Part shown: in pieces, positions 8,156 through 16,604 of the stretch
Layout: every line of letters begins with the position of its first letter
How positions within the stretch are numbered: the first letter of the stretch is position 1
From: Alphaproteobacteria bacterium UBA2964
Lineage (GTDB): Bacteria > Pseudomonadota > Alphaproteobacteria > MPNO01 > UBA2964
DNA length: 53,613 nucleotides
Direction of reading: 5' to 3'
Assembly: GCA_905182615.1 (NCBI GenBank)
Contig: CAJJCG010000020.1
Span: 1 to 53,613, forward strand
Position numbers and translations under genes: made by a program
Notes under the pieces: model-generated
What the model saw: the letters and a program-made list of their open reading frames with translations, nothing else
Told to the model about the DNA's origin: nothing
Database searches by the model: none

Positions 8156-8403
8156 ACGAACTTTTCAATATCAACAGGACTAAGCTCGAGAACTTGCTAC
8201 ACCGAGTGTTTGCAGCAGTGCGGTTAGAAATTAAGATTGAGGATCGTTTCGGCAATCCTAGCGTGCCGCGTGAATGGTTTTTGGTTCCTTTTGAAGAGAT
8301 TGAAGAAGCAATAAATCGTCTTAAGGACCGCAGTCTTACAAATTATGCTTACGATCCAGAGGTCGCATCACTGAGGCTGCGTGAGGATGGTTGGCCAGTT
8401 TAA
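8152..8403 (+). pseudogene. 3' remnant of a GIY-YIG-family nuclease gene
   Basis: The frame reads TYELFNINRTKLENLLHRVF, then DRFGNPSVPREWFLVPFEEI and YDPEVASL. From memory this is the C-terminal part of the bacterial GIY-YIG (T5orf172/MUG113-like) proteins of several hundred residues. The catalytic GIY-YIG module and everything before it are missing. The open frame upstream is closed by TAA at 8143-8145, and the similarity begins where hsp20 starts on the other strand. A TTG at 8194 opens a 69-residue frame, but the piece has no credible ribosome-binding site. I read it as a fossil left by a rearrangement. Confidence 0.55.
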
Positions 8404-8572
8404 TTGGCGAGCGATCTTTCTAGTACAGGTGGGTGGCTATGAGCGCAAACAACGAGGACTGGGGATTCACCGCCGCGTATGAGATACCGCCCGGATGCGG
8501 CGCTCCATAGAGTGTTGCGCGAGTTCTATATAAATCGACGATACAATATAGTTCCGATAGTTACCCAAAACC

Positions 8573-8608
8573 ATCAAGGGCCCAGTCATTTCTGACTAAG
8601 CCCTTGAT
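8573..8608 (-). terminator. Intrinsic terminator after tRNA-Ala
   Basis: A strong hairpin: outer stem ATCAAGGGC / GCCCTTGAT (9 bp) and an inner stem AGTCA / TGACT around a GAAA-type loop. On the minus strand it lies six bases past the tRNA-Ala 3' end. T-rich bases flank it on the plus side (ATTTATTT), so it may work in both directions and also end transcription from the remnant side. Confidence 0.65.
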
Positions 8609-8613
8609 TTATT

Positions 8614-8689
<76 letters not shown>

Positions 8690-8698
8690 AAATTCTGT

Positions 8699-8737
8699 AC
8701 CGGCGGGCCAGTTTCGTCCCGTTTATCCACCGCCGGT
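8699..8737. repeat. Inverted repeat between tRNA-Ala and the TIGR02300 gene
   Basis: Eight-base arms ACCGGCGG (8699-8706) and CCGCCGGT (8730-8737) are perfectly complementary with 23 bases between them. No T-run follows on either strand, so it is not a convincing terminator. It may fold in the leader of the tRNA transcript. Confidence 0.35.
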
Positions 8738-8825
8738 GCGGCGTTGACGCGGAACCTACTGAAACAGGGGTCCCGGATGCAAGACCTAATTCTCAGGAAA
8801 CCGCCCTAAAGATCAAACCCGGCCG

Positions 8826-9209
8826 CTAGCTGGTAGCCGGATTGTCCGGTTTTTCCAGACCGCCATCCAGCCCTTCGAGGACGTTGTCCGTACCGCCAAG
8901 ATCAGAGGCATCTTCGATGAGGTCATCATCATCGTCGTCATCGCCCAGGGTTTCCAGAACAGGATCATCTGGAATTTCCTCATCGTCATCATCGGTGACC
9001 AGCGCAGCATCTTCATCCGCCACCGCTGGTTTCACGAGTTTGGGTTTGGGTTTCGGCGCGGGGGCTTTCGCACGCGAACTGCGCGTCGCCACAACGGGAA
9101 CAAATACAGTCTCACAACTTGGGCAAACAATTGGGCTGCGCTGCATATCGTAGAACTTTGCACCACAGTCCAAACAGATTCGTTTTTCGCCCCATTCAGG
9201 CTTCGCCAA
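8826..9209 (-). CDS. TIGR02300 (FYDLN acid) family protein
   Basis: A 127-residue protein of unknown function found almost only in alphaproteobacteria. The N-terminus carries two Cys pairs (CLDCGAKFYDMQ and CPSCETVF) that look like a zinc ribbon, with the family's FYD motif between them. A Pro/Lys-rich linker and a very acidic C-terminal half (runs of Asp) follow. The start is TTG 9209, supported by a near-perfect GGAGG six bases upstream. It faces away from aroA, its usual neighbour. Confidence 0.85.
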   Translation of the reverse strand: MAKPEWGEKRICLDCGAKFYDMQRSPIVCPSCETVFVPVVATRSSRAKAPAPKPKPKLVKPAVADEDAALVTDDDDEEIPDDPVLETLGDDDDDDDLIEDASDLGGTDNVLEGLDGGLEKPDNPATS

Positions 9210-9411
9210 ATTAACCTCCGTCGATCAAAAAAAATTATGAATTGCCATGTATGAATTGCCAATGCCACGAACCGCTTAACCTGTCAAAAGCAAAATTGCA
9301 CCCTGCTTATTCTATTGTGATGTCCGTTTGATGTGCTACAGACAGCCCGTTGAATAAATAATGGATGGCCAGACAGTGATATCTGACCAATTACTAATAA
9401 AGGATTAGGTC

Positions 9412-10740
9412 ATGGCGGGGCTGGTCTCTGCACCGGTTAGCGGTCTCAACGGCGATGTCGGCGTCCCCGGTGACAAGTCGATTTCGCATCGTGCGTTAAT
9501 GATCGGCAGCATGGCTGTTGGTGAAACAACGATCCGTGGCCTGTTGCTTGGCGACGATGTCCTTCGGACAGCTGCCGCCCTCGAAGCCATGGGCGTAACC
9601 ATCAAACGCGATGCAGATGATCTGTGGCGCGTTTGGGGCGTCGGTGTCGGCGGGCTGCAGGAACCGGATAATGTCCTCGACCTCGGTAATTCCGGAACCG
9701 GCGCACGCTTGCTCATGGGTCTTGTCGCGACACACCCAATCCAGGTTCAGTTCACCGGCGATGTCTCCCTGCGGACCAGACCAATGGGCCGGATAGCCAC
9801 ACCGCTTGGCCAGATGGGCACGCAGGTTATTGCCCGCGATGGCGATAAAATGCCATTGACCGTCATCGGCGCGCGCATGGCCATGCCGATTGAATACAAA
9901 CTGCCGGTGCCCTCGGCCCAGATTAAATCCGCAGTTCTTCTGGCCGGGCTAAACACGCCGGGCCAGACCAGCGTCATTGAGACCCGGCCTAGCCGCGATC
10001 ACACCGAGCTTATGCTGCGCCATTTTGGCGCCACGTTGACCGTGACGGATGACGCCGCGGACCGGCGGGTCATTACCCTCACCGGCCAGCCGGAGCTTGA
10101 AAGCAAAGATGTCATCGTCCCCGGCGATCCATCATCGGCAGCTTTCCCCCTCGTCGCGGCCTTGATCACGCCGGACTCAGAAATCACAATCAAAAACATC
10201 GGACTAAACCCGCTGCGGATCGGCCTGATTGATACGTTGCGCGAAATGGGCGCCAACATCGACGTAACCGACGCCCGCGACCAGGCAGGCGAACCGGTCG
10301 CTGATCTGATCGTCAGAACCAGCCAGTTGAAAGGCGTCACCGTGCCGCCAGAACGCGCCCCCTCGATGATCGACGAATATCCAATCCTGGCGATTGCGGC
10401 GGCGGCCGCCACCGGTGTCACCCGAATGCAAGGACTGGCAGAATTGCGGGTCAAGGAAAGTGATCGTCTGGCGGCGATTGCCGACGGGCTAACCGCTTGT
10501 GGCATCAAGGTCGATATTGACGGCGACGATCTGATCGTTACCGGCTCGCCGAACAAAATTCCGGGCGGCGCCGAGATCGAATCCCGGATGGATCACCGCA
10601 TCGCCATGTCGTTTCTGGTTATGGGGATGATCGCAAAAGACCCGGTTACTATTGATGATGCCGAACACATCGCGACCAGCTTCCCGTCCTTCGTGCCACT
10701 CATGAATGAGATCGGCGCCAAAATCGGGGAACAAAAGTGA
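9412..10740 (+). CDS. aroA: 3-phosphoshikimate 1-carboxyvinyltransferase (EPSP synthase)
   Basis: Transfers enolpyruvate from PEP to shikimate 3-phosphate, the sixth step of aromatic amino acid synthesis. The 442-residue protein shows the family signatures PGDKSISHRALM (18-29) and LGNSGTGARLLMG (near 87-99), with RVKESDRL near the end. The start ATG 9412 follows AAAGGAT. The 200 bases upstream, between it and the TIGR02300 gene, contain a direct repeat of ATGAATTGCC and must hold both divergent promoters, which I cannot fix precisely. The gene overlaps cmk by four bases. Confidence 0.95.
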   Translation: MAGLVSAPVSGLNGDVGVPGDKSISHRALMIGSMAVGETTIRGLLLGDDVLRTAAALEAMGVTIKRDADDLWRVWGVGVGGLQEPDNVLDLGNSGTGARLLMGLVATHPIQVQFTGDVSLRTRPMGRIATPLGQMGTQVIARDGDKMPLTVIGARMAMPIEYKLPVPSAQIKSAVLLAGLNTPGQTSVIETRPSRDHTELMLRHFGATLTVTDDAADRRVITLTGQPELESKDVIVPGDPSSAAFPLVAALITPDSEITIKNIGLNPLRIGLIDTLREMGANIDVTDARDQAGEPVADLIVRTSQLKGVTVPPERAPSMIDEYPILAIAAAAATGVTRMQGLAELRVKESDRLAAIADGLTACGIKVDIDGDDLIVTGSPNKIPGGAEIESRMDHRIAMSFLVMGMIAKDPVTIDDAEHIATSFPSFVPLMNEIGAKIGEQK

Positions 10741-11396
10741 CAACACCCGTAATCGCCGTCGACGGCACTGCCGCCAGCGGTAAAGGCACTCTCGCCCGCC
10801 GCCTTGCCCGGCAGCTCGGCTACTCCTATCTCGACACCGGCCTGCTTTATCGAGCGACCGGCTACATGACGTTGTCTCTCTACCCCGACCAGGAAGATAT
10901 CACCGAGGAAATGGCTATCGAGGCAGTACAGGCCATCAGGCCAGAAACAATGAAAAACGCTGCCCTTCGCGACGAGGAGACCACCCAGCGCTCCAGCAAG
11001 GTCGCGGCGATGCCGTTGGTACGGGCGGCGTTAATAGAACAACAACGAAATTTTGCCAAAAACCCAACAGACGGCGCCGGGGGCGCAATTCTCGATGGTC
11101 GGGATATTGGCACCGTCATTTGCCCCAATGCTGACCATAAGATTTATGTGGATGCCGATCTTGAAATCCGCGCAGCACGGCGGGTTAAAGAGTTGCTAGA
11201 ACGGGGCGATGAGGCTATACATGCGCGCGTTCTGCAGGATATGCGGGAGCGAGATGCCCGGGATAGTTCCCGAAGTATCGCGCCACTGGTACCGGCTGAC
11301 GACGCGTTCATCATGGATACCACCAGGGTGGATGCGGATGCCGTATTTACTGCCGCATTAGAGTTCATCAGTAAGCGGAACGAGTCCAAGGCGTAA
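10737..11396 (+). CDS. cmk: Cytidylate kinase
   Basis: Phosphorylates CMP and dCMP with ATP in the cytoplasm. The 219-residue protein has a P-loop DGTAASGKGTLARRLA (8-23), the substrate region YLDTGLLYRATG, and DGRDIGTVICP with the lid Arg-rich stretch RARRVKELLERG typical of the family. The start is a GTG overlapping the aroA stop (GTGA). The aroA-cmk-rpsA order is conserved in many proteobacteria. Confidence 0.94.
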   Translation: MTTPVIAVDGTAASGKGTLARRLARQLGYSYLDTGLLYRATGYMTLSLYPDQEDITEEMAIEAVQAIRPETMKNAALRDEETTQRSSKVAAMPLVRAALIEQQRNFAKNPTDGAGGAILDGRDIGTVICPNADHKIYVDADLEIRAARRVKELLERGDEAIHARVLQDMRERDARDSSRSIAPLVPADDAFIMDTTRVDADAVFTAALEFISKRNESKA

Positions 11397-11419
11397 TAAG
11401 AGCGCAAGGGTAGGGAAGC

Positions 11420-11474
11420 GGTCCAATGGGGACCAACCCGTGTGCGACCTTGGAACAGGCCCTGAATACAGGGC
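11420..11474 (+). promoter_or_regulatory. Two-hairpin leader before rpsA, candidate S1 autoregulatory element
   Basis: Two compact hairpins lie between cmk and rpsA. The first is GGTCC-AATGG-GGACC (11420-11434). The second is GCCCTG-AATA-CAGGGC (11459-11474). A CCTTGGAACAGG segment between them could form a third weak stem with GGA in its loop. S1 is known to control its own translation in other bacteria through structured leaders. A similar role here is inference from position and structure only. Confidence 0.4.
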
Positions 11475-11502
11475 TTATGGAAGGAAACGGTTTATAACAC
11501 GA

Positions 11503-13371
11503 ATGGCTATTGAGTTTGGGAATCCCAGCGCTGATATTGAAATGTCCGACGAAGATTTCGCCGGCATGCTCGAAGAAACCTTTGGTGAGGGCGAGAACTC
11601 CGAAGGTACGGTCGTTAAAGGAACGGTTATTGCAATTGAAGGCGATTCCGTTCTGATCGACGTTGGTTTGAAATCCGAAGGCCGTGTGGCGCTTCGTGAG
11701 TTTGGCGTCCCCGGGTCTGCCCCGAATATTTCATCAGGCGATATCGTCGATGTTTATCTCGAAAGAATGGAAGACAGTCAGGGCGAAGCCATGCTGTCGC
11801 GCGAAAAGGCGCGGCGCGAGGAAGCCTGGACCCTTCTGGAACAAGCATTCAACGACACGGAACGCGTTACGGGATCGATCTTTGGCCGCGTCAAAGGTGG
11901 CTTCACTGTGGATCTCTCCGGCGCCATTGCCTTTTTACCCGGCAGCCAGGTTGACGTCCGGCCCGTCCGCGACATCAACCCGCTCATGGGTACCCCTCAA
12001 CCATTCCAGATTCTCAAGATGGATCGCCGACGCGGCAATATTGTTGTTTCGCGCCGGGCCGTTCTGGAAGAATCCCGTGCTGAACAGCGCAACGAACTGC
12101 TCGCCGGTCTGACCGAGGGTCAGGTCATCGAGGGCATCGTCAAGAATCTCACTGATTATGGTGCGTTTGTTGATCTTGGTGGTGTTGATGGTCTGTTGCA
12201 TGTCACCGATATGGCATGGCGCCGGATCAACCATCCAAGCGAAATTTTGACAGTTGGCCAGACAGTTAATGTTCAGGTCATTCGCTTTAATGCCGAAACT
12301 CAGCGTATTTCACTGGGCATGAAGCAGCTTGAAGCGGATCCCTGGGATGGCATCGAAGCCAAATACCCGCTCGAAAGTGTTTTCACCGGTCGCGTCAGCA
12401 ACATCACCGATTATGGTGCCTTTGTTGAGCTGGAACCGGGCGTCGAAGGTCTTGTCCACGTTTCAGAAATGAGCTGGACCAAGAAAAACGTCCATCCTGG
12501 CAAGATCATCTCGACCAGCCAGGAAGTCGAAGTCATGGTTCTCGACGTCGATCAAACCAAACGCCGCATTTCTCTGGGCATCAAACAAACCCAGGAAAAC
12601 CCTTGGACCGACTTCGAGTCAAGCTTCACGGTCGGCAACGAGATCGAAGGCGAGATCAAAAACATCACCGAGTTCGGCCTGTTTGTTGGTCTGCCTGGCG
12701 AAATCGATGGCATGATCCATCTGTCCGACTTGTCATGGGAAAAAACCGGCGAAGAAGCGGTTGTCGATTACAACAAGGGCGACATGGTGAAAGCCAAGGT
12801 CCTCGACATCGATATCGAAAAAGAGCGTATCTCTTTGGGTATCAAACAGCTGACCGACGATCCGTTTGAATCAGCAACTGGCGACCTTAAGAAGGGTGCT
12901 GTGGTTACCTGTACCGTTACGAGTGTCACCGATGGCGGCTTGGAAGTCAGCGTTTCCGGCGGACTTCAGGGCTTCATCCGACGCTCTGATCTATCTCGGG
13001 AACGCAGCGAACAGCGTCCCGACCGCTACGCGGTTGGCGATCGTATTGATGCGCAAGTCACCAATATCGACCGTCGTGAGCATAAACTGAACCTGTCGGT
13101 TAAAGCCCACGAGATCAAGGAAGAGAAAGAAGCCATGGCCCATTACGGATCTTCGGATTCCGGCGCGAGCCTTGGTGACATTCTCGGTGCTGCGATGAGA
13201 AAAGCTGGTACCGACGAAGACGATGCTCCTGAAGCTGAAGCAGAACCTGCCGTTGAGGCAGCAGCTGAAGAGCCTGCGGAAGAAGCGGCCCCTGAAGCGG
13301 AAGCAGCTGAAGAAGCTCCCGCCGAGGAAGCCACTTCCGAGGATAGCGAAGAAGCCGAGAAGAAAGACTAA
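11503..13371 (+). CDS. rpsA: 30S ribosomal protein S1
   Basis: S1 binds mRNA on the small subunit and helps start translation of structured messages. The 622-residue protein has six S1 repeats between about residues 28 and 535. Repeats 3 to 5 are especially clear (DYGAFVDLGGVDGLLHVTDM, DYGAFVELEPGVEGLVHVSE, EFGLFVGLPGEIDGMIHLSD). The last ~55 residues are a low-complexity Ala/Glu-rich acidic tail. I chose ATG 11503 because upstream codons from GTG 11440 would cover the leader hairpins. AAGGAA (11481-11486) is the nearest purine-rich site, at rather long spacing. Confidence 0.93.
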   Translation: MAIEFGNPSADIEMSDEDFAGMLEETFGEGENSEGTVVKGTVIAIEGDSVLIDVGLKSEGRVALREFGVPGSAPNISSGDIVDVYLERMEDSQGEAMLSREKARREEAWTLLEQAFNDTERVTGSIFGRVKGGFTVDLSGAIAFLPGSQVDVRPVRDINPLMGTPQPFQILKMDRRRGNIVVSRRAVLEESRAEQRNELLAGLTEGQVIEGIVKNLTDYGAFVDLGGVDGLLHVTDMAWRRINHPSEILTVGQTVNVQVIRFNAETQRISLGMKQLEADPWDGIEAKYPLESVFTGRVSNITDYGAFVELEPGVEGLVHVSEMSWTKKNVHPGKIISTSQEVEVMVLDVDQTKRRISLGIKQTQENPWTDFESSFTVGNEIEGEIKNITEFGLFVGLPGEIDGMIHLSDLSWEKTGEEAVVDYNKGDMVKAKVLDIDIEKERISLGIKQLTDDPFESATGDLKKGAVVTCTVTSVTDGGLEVSVSGGLQGFIRRSDLSRERSEQRPDRYAVGDRIDAQVTNIDRREHKLNLSVKAHEIKEEKEAMAHYGSSDSGASLGDILGAAMRKAGTDEDDAPEAEAEPAVEAAAEEPAEEAAPEAEAAEEAPAEEATSEDSEEAEKKD

Positions 13372-13384
13372 GACTGTCTTCTCG
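13356..13384 (+). terminator. Weak hairpin over the rpsA stop codon
   Basis: Arms CGAGAAGA (13356-13363) and TCTTCTCG (13377-13384) are complementary across the rpsA stop, but no T-run follows. It may attenuate transcription into sppA or protect the rpsA 3' end. The call is tentative. Confidence 0.25.
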
Positions 13385-13413
13385 ATAATCAGTCAGGCTA
13401 ACAGGACTTGGCC

Positions 13414-14319
13414 ATGGATGCTGATTACCTCATCGACCGTCGCCGGTTAAAGCGGCGGTTAACGTTCTGGCGAACGGCTGCCATTATTGCGGTAGTGGCA
13501 GCCGTTACCGCCGGTATCTATAAATATTCCGGCGGCGCCTCCGGCGAGTATATCGCTCAGTTGAACATCACTGGCGTCATCCACAACGATCTCAAGCGGC
13601 TCGCCGCTATAGAAAAAATCCGTAAGGATGACGACGTAAAGGCACTGATTGTCCGCATCAATTCACCAGGCGGTACTGTCGTAGGCGGCGAAGCGCTGTA
13701 CCAGGCACTTAATCGTGTTCGTAGGGAAAAACCGGTCATCGCCGTGATGGACGAGCTCGCCACCTCCGCCGGCTATATGATCGCCGTCGCAGCAGATCGC
13801 ATCTTTGCCCATGAAGGCACGATTACCGGATCAATTGGCGTTTTATTCCAAACCGCGGAAGTTACCGAACTGCTTAAAAAACTCGGCATCAAATTTGAAG
13901 CTATTAAAAGCGCTCCCCTTAAAGCCGAACCTTCGCCCTTTTCCAAAGTAACACCCGAAGTTCGGGCCGCGACCAAACTGCTGGTCGATGACATGTATGC
14001 CATGTTTATCGACATGGTTGTGAAAGGCCGCGATATGAAACCTGAGAAGGTTCGTAACCTGGCGGACGGACGGGTCTATACCGGACGGATGGCGCTCAAG
14101 AACGGCCTCATCGATGCCATAGGCGGCGAACGTCAGGCCAGGAGCTGGTTGGCCAAAGAAAAGAAGATCAAAAAATCACTGCCTATACGCGATATTCGTA
14201 TCCACCGTGAGGTCGAGGATTGGCTCGATTATGCCTCCTCGATAGTTCAAAAAACCTCGCTTTCAGAAAGACTTACACTTGACGGGCTTGTATCGGTCTG
14301 GCACCCTTGGTGGAAGTGA
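13414..14319 (+). CDS. sppA: Signal peptide peptidase SppA (short form)
   Basis: A membrane-anchored serine protease that degrades cleaved signal peptides. The 301-residue protein has one N-terminal transmembrane helix (about 22-40, [15 protein letters not shown]) and then a ClpP/crotonase-like fold. The probable nucleophile Ser lies in [11 protein letters not shown] and the general-base Lys in the [11 protein letters not shown] segment, as in short single-domain SppA enzymes. [11 protein letters not shown] is also typical. I chose ATG 13414, seven bases after AGGAC. The TTG two codons upstream is less likely. ihfB follows. Confidence 0.9.
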   Translation: MDADYLIDRRRLKRRLTFWRTAAIIAVVAAVTAGIYKYSGGASGEYIAQLNITGVIHNDLKRLAAIEKIRKDDDVKALIVRINSPGGTVVGGEALYQALNRVRREKPVIAVMDELATSAGYMIAVAADRIFAHEGTITGSIGVLFQTAEVTELLKKLGIKFEAIKSAPLKAEPSPFSKVTPEVRAATKLLVDDMYAMFIDMVVKGRDMKPEKVRNLADGRVYTGRMALKNGLIDAIGGERQARSWLAKEKKIKKSLPIRDIRIHREVEDWLDYASSIVQKTSLSERLTLDGLVSVWHPWWK

Positions 14320-14377
14320 TGGTTCCATCAGACAGCACCGGGGGGTCGCTGTTTCTGGAAAACCGGAGGCAGAGGCG

Positions 14378-14665
14378 ATGACCAAGTCAGAATTGATCAT
14401 ACGGTTGGCGGAAAAGAATCCACATTTGTACCAGCGTGATGTCGAACGTATTGTGTCGACAGTCTTTGATGAAGTTTCCACAGCATTGTCGCGTGGTGAT
14501 CGCGTAGAATTACGTGGTTTTGGGGCATTTTCTGTAAAAAACCGTGGCTCACGCACCGGACGAAATCCTCGCACTGGTGAAACCGTATTTGTCGCACGCA
14601 AATCAGTACCGTTCTTCAAAGTGGGCAAAGACCTGCGGATCCGGCTTAACACGCCGCAAGGCTGA
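14378..14665 (+). CDS. ihfB: Integration host factor subunit beta
   Basis: A 95-residue DNA-bending protein of the HU/IHF family that pairs with IhfA. It begins [17 protein letters not shown] and carries the beta-arm signature [24 protein letters not shown], including the Pro that intercalates at the tip. I chose ATG 14378, behind a good GGAGGCAGAGG site. A longer frame opening at 14279 would extend through the end of sppA. IHF often assists sigma-54 promoters, and rpoN is also in this window. rpsA-(sppA)-ihfB is a familiar order. Confidence 0.95.
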   Translation: MTKSELIIRLAEKNPHLYQRDVERIVSTVFDEVSTALSRGDRVELRGFGAFSVKNRGSRTGRNPRTGETVFVARKSVPFFKVGKDLRIRLNTPQG

Positions 14666-14722
14666 TTGTCCGGCCGCCTACAACATGAACGGCGCCCTAA
14701 TCTCTAATCCGCGAGACATTTG

Positions 14723-15073
14723 ATGCGCACAACGTTTCGCATATTCACCCGCCTATTTCTCGCCATTGTCATTGGAATCGTGGCAATATTTGCCGTTGCC
14801 AATCGTTCATCGACCAAAATCGACCTGTCGCCCCTCCCCTTTGCTCCTGAACTTCCTCTGTTTATTGTCATTCTTGGCGCCATGGCGATCGGCCTGGTAA
14901 TAGGAGCGGGACTATCATCCTATTCCCGCCAAAAGCTGAAATGGCAGGCGCGTACCCACCGAAAGCGCGCTGAGGCCCTTGAAAAGTCGGATGAAGGTTT
15001 ATCAACACCCAGCCAGGTCCCGCAGGCCAGGTCGGCTACCCCTGGACGCCACCTGGCTTTAAACGAAGACTAA
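14723..15073 (+). CDS. LapA-domain (DUF1049) inner-membrane protein
   Basis: A 116-residue protein with two transmembrane helices, at about residues 12-30 (FLAIVIGIVAIFAVANR) and 45-65 (FIVILGAMAIGLVIGAG). The NRSSTKIDLSPLPF segment between them is the recognisable LapA/DUF1049 pattern. A basic cytoplasmic stretch follows. In E. coli the relative LapA acts with LapB in lipopolysaccharide assembly control. That role is unproven here. ATG 14723 is preferred to the adjacent TTG. Confidence 0.8.
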   Translation: MRTTFRIFTRLFLAIVIGIVAIFAVANRSSTKIDLSPLPFAPELPLFIVILGAMAIGLVIGAGLSSYSRQKLKWQARTHRKRAEALEKSDEGLSTPSQVPQARSATPGRHLALNED

Positions 15074-15150
15074 CCGGAGCTCCATTGCCGCACGGCCAGC
15101 GGATGCGTATATAGGGCCGGATATATAGAGCCCTAATATAGATGTGAGCC

Positions 15151-15870
15151 ATGGAAACTCTGACACCCGCTGAACGAATTTTTTGCGCTATTGATGCCAC
15201 TGACCTCAATCAGGCAGTCGAGCTGGCCCAGGCCCTGAAGGGTGCTGTCGGTGGTTTTAAACTTGGCAAGGAGTTCTTTACCGCCAACGGACCGGATGGT
15301 GTCGCGCGAATTTCGGAACTCGGGCAACACATATTTCTCGATCTCAAGTTTCACGATATTCCCAATACCGTTGCTGGCGCGATTAAAGCTGCCAAAAGCC
15401 TGAACTGTTACATGTTGACCATCCATGCGTCTGGTGGCTCGGCCATGGTTCGGGCCGCCGTTGAAGCCAAAGGTGACGAGGAAGCGCCCCGTATTCTCGC
15501 CGTAACGGTCCTGACATCGCTTACGGCGGATGATCTTGTTCGTATGGGCCAAAAGCCGCCCGTCGCTGACCAAGTTCTGCGGCTTGGCCAACTCGCCCGT
15601 GAAAGCGGTGCCGACGGACTGGTAGCCTCGCCGCGGGAAGTTGGGACTTTGAGGACAGCTTTGGGAAATGATTGTCTGTTAGTGGTTCCCGGTATTCGTC
15701 CAGCCTGGGCATCAACCGATGATCAAAAACGTATCATGACGCCCGCCGATGCAGTGAACGCTGGAGCGGATTTTTTGGTTATTGGCCGGCCGATCACGCA
15801 ATCGGATAACCCCAGAGCCGCGGCAGATCGAATTGCCGATGAAATAGCCGCTGGCATTGTTCCCGGATAA
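15151..15870 (+). CDS. pyrF: Orotidine 5'-phosphate decarboxylase
   Basis: Makes UMP from OMP, the last step of pyrimidine synthesis. The 239-residue barrel carries the catalytic Asp-Lys-Asp array in FLDLKFHDIPNT and the C-terminal phosphate-binding VIGRPITQSDNP. It starts at ATG 15151. The ~75 bases before it contain TAGGGC (15112-15117) and GCCCTA (15130-15135), an inverted repeat around a TATATA stretch that may be promoter or leader. It precedes trpF, and together they begin a run of biosynthetic genes. Confidence 0.95.
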   Translation: METLTPAERIFCAIDATDLNQAVELAQALKGAVGGFKLGKEFFTANGPDGVARISELGQHIFLDLKFHDIPNTVAGAIKAAKSLNCYMLTIHASGGSAMVRAAVEAKGDEEAPRILAVTVLTSLTADDLVRMGQKPPVADQVLRLGQLARESGADGLVASPREVGTLRTALGNDCLLVVPGIRPAWASTDDQKRIMTPADAVNAGADFLVIGRPITQSDNPRAAADRIADEIAAGIVPG

Positions 15871-15889
15871 AGGCACCCCGAAGGATATC

Positions 15890-16540
15890 ATGACAGTTCA
15901 GGCAAAAATCTGCGGCCTCAATACGCCGGATGCTATGCAGGCGGCGGTTGATGCCAGCGCGGCATATGTAGGGTTGGTTTTTTACCCGCGGTCGCCGCGC
16001 GCCGTAACCGGTATCGAGGCGGCGGCTCTAGCCGCCTTGGTCCCAGATACCGTGAAAAAAGTTGGGCTGTTTGTCGATATAGAAGATGATCTGTTCACGG
16101 ACATTCTGAATCACGTCCCGTTGGATATCCTTCAGCTACACGGCAAGGAAACGCCTGAGCGCGTTGCCGCCATCAAGCAGACTACGGGCTTACCAGTAAT
16201 GAAAGCCATCCATATTGAAACGGCCGACGATTTCGTCGGCATCGGCCGATATAGCGAAATCGCCGACCAGATACTTTTTGATGCCAAGGCGCCCAAGGGT
16301 TTGAAAAATGCTTTGCCAGGCGGCAACGCCATTTCCTTCGACTGGGGCCTGTTCGCCAATCATCCGTGGCAGAACAACTGGATGCTGTCAGGCGGGCTAA
16401 ATGCCGGGAACGTTACCGAAGCCATCCGTATCAGTGGTGCGCGAGCGGTGGATGTTTCCTCAGGCGTAGAGTCAGCTCCCGGTCAGAAGGACACCAAACT
16501 AATTGCCGATTTTCTTGAAACCGTCCTTGCCTTGCCGTAA
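15890..16540 (+). CDS. trpF: Phosphoribosylanthranilate isomerase
   Basis: Catalyses the Amadori rearrangement of PRA to CdRP in tryptophan synthesis. The 216-residue barrel begins VQAKICGLNTPDAM, where the Cys is the catalytic base. It also has GLVFYPRSPRAV, ILQLHGKETP, the Asp in LFDAKAPKG, and AVDVSSGVESAPGQKD at the end. I chose ATG 15890, six bases after AAGGAT. A longer frame from 15857 overlaps pyrF with no signal. trpB follows after 64 bases. Confidence 0.95.
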   Translation: MTVQAKICGLNTPDAMQAAVDASAAYVGLVFYPRSPRAVTGIEAAALAALVPDTVKKVGLFVDIEDDLFTDILNHVPLDILQLHGKETPERVAAIKQTTGLPVMKAIHIETADDFVGIGRYSEIADQILFDAKAPKGLKNALPGGNAISFDWGLFANHPWQNNWMLSGGLNAGNVTEAIRISGARAVDVSSGVESAPGQKDTKLIADFLETVLALP

Positions 16541-16604
16541 TCGCAATGTATAACCCGGTAACCCTGTCGCGCTACGCAACACTCTGCTAGAATCTGGCCC
16601 GATT

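Noticed and set aside
8842..9153. A Ser-rich plus-strand frame opposite the TIGR02300 gene
   Set aside because: It is the antisense shadow of the Asp-rich coding region and has the low-complexity composition expected from that.
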